The position numbers were made by a program, and so were the translations under genes. Shown one piece after another: positions 28,426 through 35,836 of a stretch of DNA of 64,000 bases (position 1 is the stretch's first letter; each line of letters starts with the position of its first letter). This stretch comes from Flavobacterium nackdongense (GTDB lineage: Bacteria > Bacteroidota > Bacteroidia > Flavobacteriales > Flavobacteriaceae): the NCBI RefSeq assembly GCF_004355225.1, contig NZ_CP037933.1, forward strand, positions 620,001-684,000. Direction: 5' to 3'. The notes beneath the pieces are model-generated. The model was not told the DNA's origin. It made no database searches and was given only the letters and a program-made list of their open reading frames with translations.

Positions 28426-30315
28426 CTATTTTACCTCTTCGAATTCAACGTCTTCTACGTTGTCTCCTTGTGGTTGCTCTCCTTGTGGTTGTTGAGCACC
28501 ACCTTGAGCTTGTTCTCCTTGTGCATACATCGCTTCAGTAGCTTTTTTCCAAGCTGCGTTGATGTTATCAAGCGCCGTTTGGATAGCTGGAATGTCTTGA
28601 GATTGGTGAGCCATTCTCAATTCAGTCAAAGCGTACTCGATAGCCACTTTGTTTTCGTCTGTCAATTTTTCGCCAAGTTCTTTCAATTGAGACTCAGTTT
28701 GGAAGATCATTCCGTCTGCTTCGTTCAATTTTTCAGCTCTTTCTCTTGCGATTTTGTCAGACTCAGCGTTCGCTTCAGCATCTTTTTTCATTCTTTCGAT
28801 TTCTTCAGCTGTCAATCCAGATGAAGCTTCGATACGAATATCGTGAGATTTACCAGTTCCTTTGTCAGTTGCAGAAACTTTGATAATACCATTAGCATCA
28901 ATATCAAAAGTTACTTCAATTTGTGGAACACCTCTCGGTGCTGGTGGAATACCATCTAAGTGGAAACGACCAATAGTTTTATTATCAGCAGCCATTGCTC
29001 TAGCACCTTGCAATACGTGGATTTCAACTGTTGGTTGAGAATCTGCAGCCGTAGAGAATACTTGCGATTTTTTAGTTGGAATAGTTGTGTTAGACTCGAT
29101 TAATGTAGTCATCACTCCACCCATAGTTTCGATACCTAAAGATAAAGGTGTAACGTCTAATAACAATACATCTTTTACATCTCCAGAAAGAACTCCACCT
29201 TGAATAGCTGCTCCAATAGCAACAACTTCATCAGGGTTTACACCTTTAGACGCTTTTTTACCAAAGAATTTCTCCACCTCTTCAACGATTCTTGGGATAC
29301 GAGTAGAACCTCCTACCAAGATCACTTCGTCGATATCAGAAACTGATAAATTAGCATTTTTCAACGCTTTAGCCACAGGAGCCATAGAACGTTTTACTAA
29401 AGAGTCAGTTAATTGTTCGAATTTAGCTCTAGTCAATTTTTTAACCAAGTGTTTTGGTCCAGAAGCAGTAGCTGTAACGTAAGGCAAGTTGATTTCAGTT
29501 TCAGCAGAAGATGACAATTCAATTTTTGCTTTTTCAGCAGCTTCTTTGATACGTTGCAAAGACATAGGGTCTAAACGCAAATCGATACCTTCTTCCGCTT
29601 TGAATTCGTCAGCCAACCAGTCAATAATTTGGTGGTCAAAATCATCTCCTCCTAAGTGAGTGTCACCATCAGTAGATAATACTTCGAAAACTCCGTCACC
29701 TAATTCAAGAACCGAGATATCAAAAGTACCTCCACCTAAATCGTAAACAGCAATTTTTTGATCTTTACCTTTTTTATCTAAACCATAAGCTAGTGCAGCA
29801 GCAGTTGGTTCGTTGATAATACGCATTACTTTAAGACCTGCAATTTCACCAGCTTCTTTCGTAGCCTGACGTTGTGCATCATTAAAGTAAGCAGGAACGG
29901 TGATAACCGCTTCAGTAACTGTTTGACCCAAATAGTCTTCGGCAGTTTTTTTCATTTTTTGAAGTGTCATTGCTGACAATTCTTGAGCAGTGTACAAACG
30001 ACCATCAATATCCACACGTGGTGTATTGTTGTCCCCTTTTACTACTGAATACGGAACTCTTTTTGCTTCTTCAGTGATTTCAGCAAAAGAATGCCCCATA
30101 AAACGTTTGATAGAAGCAATAGTCTTAGTTGGATTAGTTACTGCTTGTCTTTTTGCAGGATCCCCTACTTTAATTTCTCCACCTTCAACAAAAGCGATGA
30201 TAGATGGTGTAGTTCTTTTTCCTTCTGCATTAGGAATAACTACTGCCTCGCTACCTTCCATTACAGAAACACAAGAGTTGGTAGTACCTAAATCAATTCC
30301 GATTATTTTACCCAT
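28426..30315 (-). CDS. dnaK: Molecular chaperone DnaK (Hsp70)
   Basis: A 629-residue Hsp70. The ATPase domain has [16 protein letters not shown], the phosphate loop [17 protein letters not shown] and [13 protein letters not shown]; the substrate domain and lid follow from about residue 390, ending in a Gln/Gly-rich tail with EDVEFEEVK. It folds and protects cytoplasmic proteins. No dnaJ or grpE lies next to it, as is common in Bacteroidota. A sigma-54-like sequence upstream is described separately. Confidence 0.98.
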   Translation of the reverse strand: MGKIIGIDLGTTNSCVSVMEGSEAVVIPNAEGKRTTPSIIAFVEGGEIKVGDPAKRQAVTNPTKTIASIKRFMGHSFAEITEEAKRVPYSVVKGDNNTPRVDIDGRLYTAQELSAMTLQKMKKTAEDYLGQTVTEAVITVPAYFNDAQRQATKEAGEIAGLKVMRIINEPTAAALAYGLDKKGKDQKIAVYDLGGGTFDISVLELGDGVFEVLSTDGDTHLGGDDFDHQIIDWLADEFKAEEGIDLRLDPMSLQRIKEAAEKAKIELSSSAETEINLPYVTATASGPKHLVKKLTRAKFEQLTDSLVKRSMAPVAKALKNANLSVSDIDEVILVGGSTRIPRIVEEVEKFFGKKASKGVNPDEVVAIGAAIQGGVLSGDVKDVLLLDVTPLSLGIETMGGVMTTLIESNTTIPTKKSQVFSTAADSQPTVEIHVLQGARAMAADNKTIGRFHLDGIPPAPRGVPQIEVTFDIDANGIIKVSATDKGTGKSHDIRIEASSGLTAEEIERMKKDAEANAESDKIARERAEKLNEADGMIFQTESQLKELGEKLTDENKVAIEYALTELRMAHQSQDIPAIQTALDNINAAWKKATEAMYAQGEQAQGGAQQPQGEQPQGDNVEDVEFEEVK

Positions 30316-30370
30316 TTTTAATATATTTAATTTTTATTGAATACTCATTTTAACGGTTCGAGTTGCAATA

Positions 30371-30386
30371 GTCAATCTTTGTGCCA
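30371..30386 (-). promoter_or_regulatory. Sigma-54-like promoter candidate upstream of dnaK
   Basis: On the minus strand this reads TGGCAC-AAAGA-TTGAC, with the exact spacing of the sigma-54 consensus TGGCAC-N5-TTGC but A in place of the -12 C. It lies 56 bp upstream of the dnaK ATG. No standard TANNTTTG box was found closer to the gene. Confidence 0.3.
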
Positions 30387-30549
30387 AGACAAAAAACCCA
30401 AATAAATTGTCAGTTTATTCTAAAATTGGCGGAAAATAATATGACAAGATGACATTTAGATTTTGGATTGCAGATTGCAGATTTTAGATTGCAGATTGTC
30501 AAACCGGCCTTTTTCAAACAAAAAAACATTGCATAAAGACAGCGTTTTT

Positions 30550-30578
30550 TGACCCGAGCGATAGCGAACTGGCGAAGC
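30550..30578 (-). repeat. Dispersed 29-bp repeat, copy 2
   Basis: Reverse-complement of the segment at 3073-3101 with two mismatches in 29. It lies in the 486-bp spacer between dnaK and the methylase relic, next to short GATTGCAGATT repeats (about 30467-30500). Confidence 0.7.
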
Positions 30579-30662
30579 ATTTTAGATTGCAGGTTTCAAC
30601 TTGTGGATTGGATTTTTAACCCTGTCATTGCTAGGAGCTATTTCCAGCTGTACACTATATTT

Positions 30663-30685
30663 CTTGTGGCGAACGCCGCCACAAG
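30663..30685. repeat. GC-rich hairpin
   Basis: CTTGTGGCG and CGCCACAAG form a perfect 9-bp stem with a 5-base loop. It is directly upstream of the 39-bp repeat at 30701 and probably belongs to the same REP-like element. Confidence 0.6.
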
Positions 30686-30700
30686 AGGATGCCGTTTCCA

Positions 30701-30739
30701 TCTGGGCTAGGGACATCGAGTAAACCAAATGATTTGTAT
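30701..30739 (+). repeat. 39-bp direct repeat, left copy, bounding the accessory block
   Basis: Begins TCTGGGCT and ends GATTTGTAT. A second copy at 33457-33495 agrees in all but about five positions and has the same orientation. The two bracket the restriction-modification relic, phage-type methylase and HU-like gene. Confidence 0.65.
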
Positions 30740-30801
30740 AATTTAGATAATTTAATTTGAAGAAATAACTTAGATTTGCACTACTTACAATTGCAATACA
30801 A

Positions 30802-30963
30802 ATGACAAACACAATAGCAAAACCCTTTTTGAAATGGGCTGGCGGTAAAACACAGTTAATCAACGACATTCAAAAAATCATACCTAAAGAAGTTGTTTCT
30901 CAAAAGTTTATCAACATTGTAAGTACAGAATACAGGAATTTTTATAATAATGCAGCACAATGA
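30802..30963 (+). pseudogene. Relic of a D12-class DNA adenine methyltransferase
   Basis: A 53-residue open frame that starts as a Dam/D12-class methylase: PFLKWAGGKTQLIND is the FxGG AdoMet-binding motif with its usual N-terminal context. About 20 residues later it jumps to INIVSTEYRNFYN, which looks like the C-terminal end of such a protein. A whole enzyme has about 270-300 residues with a DPPY motif; here the middle, including DPPY, is missing. The simplest reading is an in-frame internal deletion. Its TGA overlaps the ATG of the next gene (ATGA), as in intact methylase-nuclease operons. A TAGATTTG box at 30771-30778 may be its promoter. Confidence 0.75.
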
Positions 30964-31703
30964 AACAGAATGAAGCCGTTATTTTAACGATAGAAAAACT
31001 TGGAGGAGTGGCTACACTTGGACAATTAAACCAGGAAGTTTTTAAAATCTCTGATTGTGAATGGAAAACAAAAACCCCATTTGCTAGCATTAGGCGAATT
31101 GTACAATTAGATAAAAACATCTATAAAATTAAACCCGGTTTATATGGTCTATTAGATTACAAAGTAAAAAATGAAAGTAAAGGAATTATTGAGATAACTG
31201 ATGAAAACAAAAATTCAAAAGAAGCTATCGATTTTAATCATTCCTATTTTCAAGGTTTATTATTGAAAGTCGGAAATTTAAAAGGATTCAAAACCTTTGT
31301 TCCAAATCAAGATAAAAATAGATTGTTTTTAAATGAAAAGCTTGTGGACATTCGAACTTTAGATGAAATTCCGAAATATTCTTATCCTAAATTAGTCAAT
31401 AAAAGTGCATCGGTTGATGTGATTTGGTTTAACGAAAGAGAAATGCCACACTCCTTTTTTGAAGTTGAACATTCAACGGATATTCAAAATTCATTACTTA
31501 AATTTAATGAATTACAAGACTTTTATTCAAGAATGGTAATCGTTGCAGATTCTAAAAGAAAAGAGGAATATTTGAAAAAACTAAAATATTCCTCTTTTAC
31601 TAATTTAGTAAATCAAAATAGAGTTTCCTTTATGGATTACGAAGCATTGAATAAACAATACGAAACAGTCATCGAGCAACAGCATTATGAATTCTTGCTA
31701 TAA
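30960..31703 (+). CDS. Putative type II restriction endonuclease with winged-helix N-terminus
   Basis: A 247-residue soluble protein. Residues 1-65 resemble a winged-helix (EAVILTIEKLGGVATLGQLNQEVFK ... KIKPGLYGLLDY, here split to its key parts). The C-terminal half holds SVDVIWFNE with Asp153 and, 15 residues on, FFEVEHSTD with Glu168 and Glu170, then a segment FSRMVIVADSKRKEEY-like. This is the D-x(n)-E-x-E form of the PD-(D/E)xK nuclease core. Overlap with the methylase relic indicates that the two were once a restriction-modification pair. The gene has no stop or frameshift. Target site is unknown, and nuclease activity is inferred from motif and context. Confidence 0.68.
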   Translation: MKQNEAVILTIEKLGGVATLGQLNQEVFKISDCEWKTKTPFASIRRIVQLDKNIYKIKPGLYGLLDYKVKNESKGIIEITDENKNSKEAIDFNHSYFQGLLLKVGNLKGFKTFVPNQDKNRLFLNEKLVDIRTLDEIPKYSYPKLVNKSASVDVIWFNEREMPHSFFEVEHSTDIQNSLLKFNELQDFYSRMVIVADSKRKEEYLKKLKYSSFTNLVNQNRVSFMDYEALNKQYETVIEQQHYEFLL

Positions 31704-31721
31704 AATTAAAAAAATTGAAAT

Positions 31722-31925
31722 ATGAAAAAATACATATTTATTTCAGCCGAAGGCACAACCGAAGCACCAAACGATTTATACGAAGTAAATAATATGCAAG
31801 TTATAGGAATTGTGGAAAATGTTGCTAATGAAGATCAAGCATTACAAAAACTTTTAATTGAAAATGAATGGATAATAGATGCAGAATTCAATGTTGCCGA
31901 ATTCATTGTTTATGAAATCTTATAA
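31722..31925 (+). CDS. Small conserved hypothetical protein
   Basis: A 67-residue acidic protein beginning MKKYIFISAEGTTEAPN and containing NNMQVIGIVENVANEDQA. I have a general sense of similar short proteins near phage-derived and restriction genes in Bacteroidota, but no function. It starts 18 bp after the nuclease gene on the same strand and overlaps the end of the convergent methylase gene by 6 bp, so it probably travels with this locus. Confidence 0.6.
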   Translation: MKKYIFISAEGTTEAPNDLYEVNNMQVIGIVENVANEDQALQKLLIENEWIIDAEFNVAEFIVYEIL

Positions 31926-32402
31926 CTTCAAATCCAAATATCTACCATCTATTCCCGAATTTTTTAATGCTAAAGCATTCTCTCTTCCATAAGCAATAAA
32001 TACGCTTGGTGCTCCAGGAGTTCCTGCTTGAACACCAGTTACGTGATAAAATCTAATTCTTCCTTTTACAAATAATAGCGCATCGGCATCATTCCAAATA
32101 TGTTCAAAAAAACATTTCGTTTCGGTTCTCGCAAAAATTAATGCTATTCCATTACCGTGATTTTTCAATTTTTCTATCCACAATTCCATTCCCCTTCCAT
32201 AGGGTGGGTTTAAATAAACTCTACCAAACCATTCTTTAGATAAACCATCATCAATAGTCGTAAAATTATTATTTGCGTGTAAAAAAGGAGCATCTATCGG
32301 ACTACAAGGGTCTAAATCAAATTCGCCTAATTTTAATACTAAATTGGGAGGAGTCAACCACTCCACTTTTGTGTTTTCGCAACGTTCAAACGATGTATTC
32401 AT
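31920..32402 (-). CDS. Phage-type DNA N-6-adenine methyltransferase (Dam family)
   Basis: A 160-residue protein matching the short phage Dam family: KVEWLTPPNLVLKLGEFDLDPCS at the N-terminus (AdoMet and substrate loop) and the catalytic motif YLNPPYGRGMELW, the NPPY form of motif IV. FARTETKCFFEHIWNDADALLFVKGR-like text follows, also typical. It methylates adenine in DNA. ATG 32402 is chosen over TTG 32420. It is convergent with the small gene at 31722. The enzyme is unrelated in family to the methylase relic at 30802 and may protect the host from the neighbouring nuclease, which is inference. Confidence 0.85.
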   Translation of the reverse strand: MNTSFERCENTKVEWLTPPNLVLKLGEFDLDPCSPIDAPFLHANNNFTTIDDGLSKEWFGRVYLNPPYGRGMELWIEKLKNHGNGIALIFARTETKCFFEHIWNDADALLFVKGRIRFYHVTGVQAGTPGAPSVFIAYGRENALALKNSGIDGRYLDLKL

Positions 32403-32726
32403 AAGATTTATTTGGTGCAAATATTAGATCAATATTTTGATTTTACAAATGTAATGTGATCATTTTCAATAAATTATAAAAAATTAATAAAATCTATTGA
32501 ATTACAACGTGTTATATTTTTAGTTATCAAAATACACAAAGTATCGCCGAACAGATTTGAAAAAAAATACTAAAAAACGCAAAAACCTATCATTTTGTAT
32601 TAGTGCTAATTAGCGTCCTGAATTAGTAAACTCTAGAAATAATTTGGAAAGCAAATAGTGTGACTAGGATTCAGTATAAACTCAGATAAGTACAAATCTG
32701 CAAAACGGTCAGGCTGAGTAATACAA

Positions 32727-32787
32727 TTGACCGCCCTCAACTTATTAAGTGAGGGCCGTCAGATTATAAAGTGAGGGCGGTCAAATT
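32727..32787. promoter_or_regulatory. Operator-like triple repeat upstream of the HU-like gene
   Basis: TTGACCGCCCTCA (32727-32739) is the exact complement of TGAGGGCGGTCAA (32772-32784). A third copy, GTGAGGGCCGTCA at 32750-32762, is in direct orientation, 22 bp (about two helical turns) before the last. The array ends at the -33 box of the promoter, a usual place for an activator or repressor site. Confidence 0.6.
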
Positions 32788-32788
32788 C

Positions 32789-32818
32789 TTGTCAGTTCAA
32801 GAATAATTCATAGCTTTG
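32789..32818 (+). promoter_or_regulatory. Consensus Bacteroidota promoter of the HU-like gene
   Basis: TTG (32789-32791), exactly 19 bp, TAGCTTTG (32811-32818). The ATG lies 46 bp downstream. Confidence 0.8.
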
Positions 32819-32864
32819 TCTAACAGAATATTTTAATTGGTACGTATTCAAAATAAAGCAAGCT

Positions 32865-33248
32865 ATGGCAGTCCCTTTTACAGCGGTTGGGCGAACGAAC
32901 CCCAGCCAACCTAAAAATCCGTTACGGTATTATCCAAGAGCCACCCAAAGCGGTGTTGTCGATTTAGAAGAATTGTCAGAACGCGTATCGGCCAGTTGCT
33001 CAGCAACACCCTCTGACTGTTCGGCCGTTATTATTGGTTTGGTTACCGAAATTTCAAAATCGCTTGACCAAGGAAATATTGTTCGTTTAGGACAATTGGG
33101 CTCCTTTCAGGTGAGTGTTCAAGGCACAAGTAGCCCGAGTCCTGAGGAACTTACTTCCAAAAATATTTCAAGAAGCTCTATTGTTTTTCGACCCGGAAAA
33201 AAATTAAAAACAATGCTCAATCAATTGAAGTTTTATAAGAAAAAGTGA
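32865..33248 (+). CDS. HU-like DNA-binding protein (Bacteroidota HU-HIG type)
   Basis: A 127-residue basic protein. MAVPFTAVGRTNPSQPKNPLRYYPRA at the start and VVDLEELSERVSASCSATPSDC next give the longer N-terminal region of Bacteroidota HU-like proteins, followed by the DNA-binding arm area IVRLGQLGSFQVSVQG and a lysine-rich tail KLKTMLNQLKFYKKK. Such proteins bend or coat DNA; many lie beside mobile or phage DNA. It has its own consensus promoter with an upstream repeat array. A decayed REP-like element follows at once. Confidence 0.88.
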   Translation: MAVPFTAVGRTNPSQPKNPLRYYPRATQSGVVDLEELSERVSASCSATPSDCSAVIIGLVTEISKSLDQGNIVRLGQLGSFQVSVQGTSSPSPEELTSKNISRSSIVFRPGKKLKTMLNQLKFYKKK

Positions 33249-33258
33249 GAAGAGGCCC

Positions 33259-33397
33259 GCTTCCACCACCTCTCCAACTTTGAGGGTATCTTCCTCTGTC
33301 TGCGACTGACGTAAAATTAAACGCAAAATAAATTCGGTTGGAAATCGACATTCACAACCTTAAAATCGGTTCCGATAGCTATCGGAATTGGGGAGCC
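33259..33397 (+). repeat. Decayed copy of the RAYT-linked palindromic element
   Basis: Retains CAACTTTGAGG, the CTGTCTGCGACTGAC hairpin word, TAAAATTAA, CGGTTGGAAATCG and GGGGAGCCTTATACTAAA in the same order as the intact copy at 37917-38037 and its downstream flank, but the ends no longer pair well. It lies 10 bp after the HU-like gene. The remaining part of the 423-bp spacer up to 33671 holds the right 39-bp repeat and AT-rich DNA. Confidence 0.55.
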
Positions 33398-33456
33398 TTA
33401 TACTAAAATCCTTAGAGTACAATACAAACTTTCACCCGATCCCCGCTATCCGCTAT

Positions 33457-33495
33457 CTGGGCTCAGGCAATCGAGTAAACCAAAAGATTTGTATT
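33457..33495 (+). repeat. 39-bp direct repeat, right copy
   Basis: Same orientation as 30701-30739, with about five differences. It closes the accessory block on the right. Confidence 0.65.
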
Positions 33496-33671
33496 ATATA
33501 GAAACCTTCGGTGTTCAAACGATATTATTAGTAAGAAAAAATTAATATATTTGAAGGTAATAAAATGTAAAACAAAACTTCTTTGACCTATCCCCTTAAT
33601 AAGTATATGCGAAAAATTGTTTCGACAATAAGTAATTGAGCCATATATAGATAAGCTAGAGTAATGAACAA

Positions 33672-34253
33672 ATGGACAAAATTCAAAAAATAAAGAAAAG
33701 TATCGAGCCAATAATTTCTTTAACTGAAGATGAATTATCGATATTATGTAATGCTTTTGAATATAAAAGCTTAAAAAAGAACGAATTTTTTCTAAAAGAA
33801 GGTCAGGTTTGCGATTATATGGGTTTACTAAGTTCTGGGGTTATGATATATTTCAAAACTTTAGAAAACGGGGATGAAATAACCGTTCACTTTGCGTTTG
33901 AAGGTGACTGGGTAAATAATAATTTAAGCCGATTAAACAACTCTCCATCAGCCATAAATATTAAAGCAATTAAGGATTCAGAGATCCTAGTCATTAATCA
34001 AGCCGCTATAGCTAATTTATATCTTCAAATTCCAAAAATAGAACGATTGGGGCGGATATTAACAGAACAGGCTTTTATAAAATTTGTGCAGCAAACATTG
34101 GAATTTCAAACGCTTTCCGCAAAAGATCGTTATGAGAACCTACTTAAAAACCATCCGGAAATATTCCAAAAAGTCCAATTGTACCATATTGCTAATTATT
34201 TAGGAATAGCTCCTAAGTCCTTAAGCCGAATCCGTAAAGAATTATTCGATTAG
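33672..34253 (+). CDS. Crp/Fnr-family transcription regulator
   Basis: A 193-residue protein with an N-terminal cyclic-nucleotide-binding-type beta barrel (FFLKEGQVCDYMGLLSSGVMIYF) and a C-terminal winged helix whose recognition region reads LYHIANYLGIAPKSLSRIRKEL. No cysteine cluster for an Fe-S centre is seen, so it is not a canonical Fnr. Bacteroidota proteins of this class usually control nearby transport or redox genes. Three genes in the same direction follow within 90-bp gaps and may be its targets. A TATATTTG box at 33546-33553 is a possible -7 element. Confidence 0.9.
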   Translation: MDKIQKIKKSIEPIISLTEDELSILCNAFEYKSLKKNEFFLKEGQVCDYMGLLSSGVMIYFKTLENGDEITVHFAFEGDWVNNNLSRLNNSPSAINIKAIKDSEILVINQAAIANLYLQIPKIERLGRILTEQAFIKFVQQTLEFQTLSAKDRYENLLKNHPEIFQKVQLYHIANYLGIAPKSLSRIRKELFD

Positions 34254-34335
34254 AAAGATTTGGTAACAAATGTGGAGCAATTGAACAGATTCTCCGCCGG
34301 ATATTTGCATCATAAATTTTTAAAACTTTTATGAT

Positions 34336-34941
34336 ATGAATAAACTATTTACTGTTTTAACACTTTTGGTGCTTGGAGCACCAGGAGTTTTTGCACAAAC
34401 CGATTCTATTAAGGGCACCTTCTGGAAACCTGTTCCCCGAATGTATGAGGCGAAACAGGCCGTTGAAGTAGAAAGCCTTTTTCCAATGTTTTTTAGTGGA
34501 GGATACCATGTAGGTGTAGGTTATCGCTACGAAAAATTTAGGTTTAGGTTGAGTCTAATCAACGGTGGCACTTATGATGCAGAACCCGCAGGTACAAAAA
34601 ACTCATCTCCTGAATTTAAACGTTACTACAAAACATCGCCTGGTTTTTTCTTTGGATACAATGTATGGCGAAATCTCGAAGTTTATTCTTTTGTAGAGCT
34701 GCACACTTTCGAGATTGAACAGGTAAGTACTGGATTAAAGCAAGATATTCACAGTACCGATTTCGGTGGCGGAATAAGTTACCAGTTTTTTATTGGTCGC
34801 CATATCTATCTTCAACCAGGTGTACATATTTACCTTCGGGCTGATAACAGTGCCGATTTCAATGGAACCGTATATAATATTCCCAATGTGGATCTTGCCC
34901 CTGTTATTCGAATAGGTTACCGTCTTTGGAGCAAGTATTAA
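34336..34941 (+). CDS. Probable outer-membrane beta-barrel protein
   Basis: A 201-residue exported protein with a clear signal peptide (FTVLTLLVLGAPGVFAQ). The mature part has alternating aromatic and polar residues in strands, for instance GGYHVGVGYRYEKFRFRLSL and GGGISYQFFIGRHIYLQ, and ends in an aromatic residue (RLWSKY), all consistent with a small eight- to ten-stranded barrel. No enzyme motif is seen. It follows the Crp-type regulator by 82 bp. Confidence 0.75.
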   Translation: MNKLFTVLTLLVLGAPGVFAQTDSIKGTFWKPVPRMYEAKQAVEVESLFPMFFSGGYHVGVGYRYEKFRFRLSLINGGTYDAEPAGTKNSSPEFKRYYKTSPGFFFGYNVWRNLEVYSFVELHTFEIEQVSTGLKQDIHSTDFGGGISYQFFIGRHIYLQPGVHIYLRADNSADFNGTVYNIPNVDLAPVIRIGYRLWSKY

Positions 34942-35027
34942 TATTTTATTATTTCCACGTTTTAAAATCAAAAACTCACGAAGATAAATTTTAATATAAA
35001 CTGTAATAATCTAATTTTATAAAGGCA

Positions 35028-35825
35028 ATGACAACTATTTTATCTTGTAATTCTTCAAAAAAAATGTTTCAACTCAAGAAATCAGAAGAATTCGCTGCAC
35101 AGCCAATTAAGGCAGAAAGCGTACTTAGTATACAAGAAACTGCTCATTTGCCTGCTTGTGTGCAAAAATACTTGGAATTTGCAGGTGCTATAGGCAAAAG
35201 CAAGCCTCAAAATGTTTGCATCGAATTTGATGCAGAGATGTACCGTAAGCCGGGTGACAAACCTATGAAAGCATATTCCATCCAGCATAACTTTTATGGG
35301 AAATTCTCCCGTCTGTTTCTGATGTCGGCAAGTAAAATGGGTATTCCTTTTCAAGCATTGCACATATACAAAAATGAGAGCGCAATTTTTCAAGTAAAAG
35401 TAGCCAACCTTTTCAAAGTGGTCGATATCGGTGGAGAGGAATTGTCTAGGGCCGAAACCGTAACCCTGCTCAACGATATGTGTATTTTTGCTCCAGGAAA
35501 CCTAATTGACAAACGTTTAACATGGAGTGATTCTGATTCGCTTTCAACAAAAGTTACACTTACCAATGGAAAGTATATTGTTTCGGCAATAGTATACTTT
35601 AATGAATTAGGCGAATTAATCAATTTTATGTCAGATGACAGGTCTGCTTTGCAGGATGATTGTACAATGAAAAATATTAAATGGACAACTCCAGTTTCAA
35701 ATTATCAAGAAATAGAAGGGAGAATGATACCTACAGTTGGTAAAACCATCTGGCATTATCCTGAAGGTGAATTTACTTACGGTGTTTTTAAATTAAGAAG
35801 TATAAAGTATAATGTGGAGAAATAA
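35028..35825 (+). CDS. DUF6544/DUF6920-type protein
   Basis: A 265-residue protein. LPACVQKYLEFAGAIGK and ALHIYKNESAIFQVKVANLFKVVD are features I associate with the DUF6920/DUF6544 family, whose function is unknown. Relatives usually have an N-terminal membrane helix; here the N-terminus is short, with a Cys at position 7 (TTILSCNSSKK), and might be clipped. An in-frame stop at 35007 shows that no longer form exists. It lies between the beta-barrel gene and the EFR1 gene, 11 bp before the latter. Confidence 0.65.
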   Translation: MTTILSCNSSKKMFQLKKSEEFAAQPIKAESVLSIQETAHLPACVQKYLEFAGAIGKSKPQNVCIEFDAEMYRKPGDKPMKAYSIQHNFYGKFSRLFLMSASKMGIPFQALHIYKNESAIFQVKVANLFKVVDIGGEELSRAETVTLLNDMCIFAPGNLIDKRLTWSDSDSLSTKVTLTNGKYIVSAIVYFNELGELINFMSDDRSALQDDCTMKNIKWTTPVSNYQEIEGRMIPTVGKTIWHYPEGEFTYGVFKLRSIKYNVEK

Positions 35826-35836
35826 ATTCTGGTGCT

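Larger units (their letters stand above)
32403..32864. other. 460-bp regulatory spacer upstream of the HU-like gene
   Basis: No gene is supported. The left two thirds are AT-rich. The right end contains the operator-like repeats (32727-32787) and a consensus promoter (32789-32818), annotated separately. A minus-strand box TACATTTG at 32453-32446 may belong to the phage-type methylase. Confidence 0.6.

Noticed and set aside
28468..28824. 118-codon plus-strand frame opposite the dnaK 3' end
   Set aside because: Antisense of the Gln/Glu-rich dnaK tail; no independent support.
30582..31120. Minus-strand frames across the methylase relic and nuclease start
   Set aside because: The plus-strand frames here have family motifs and an ATGA overlap; the minus-strand ones have none.
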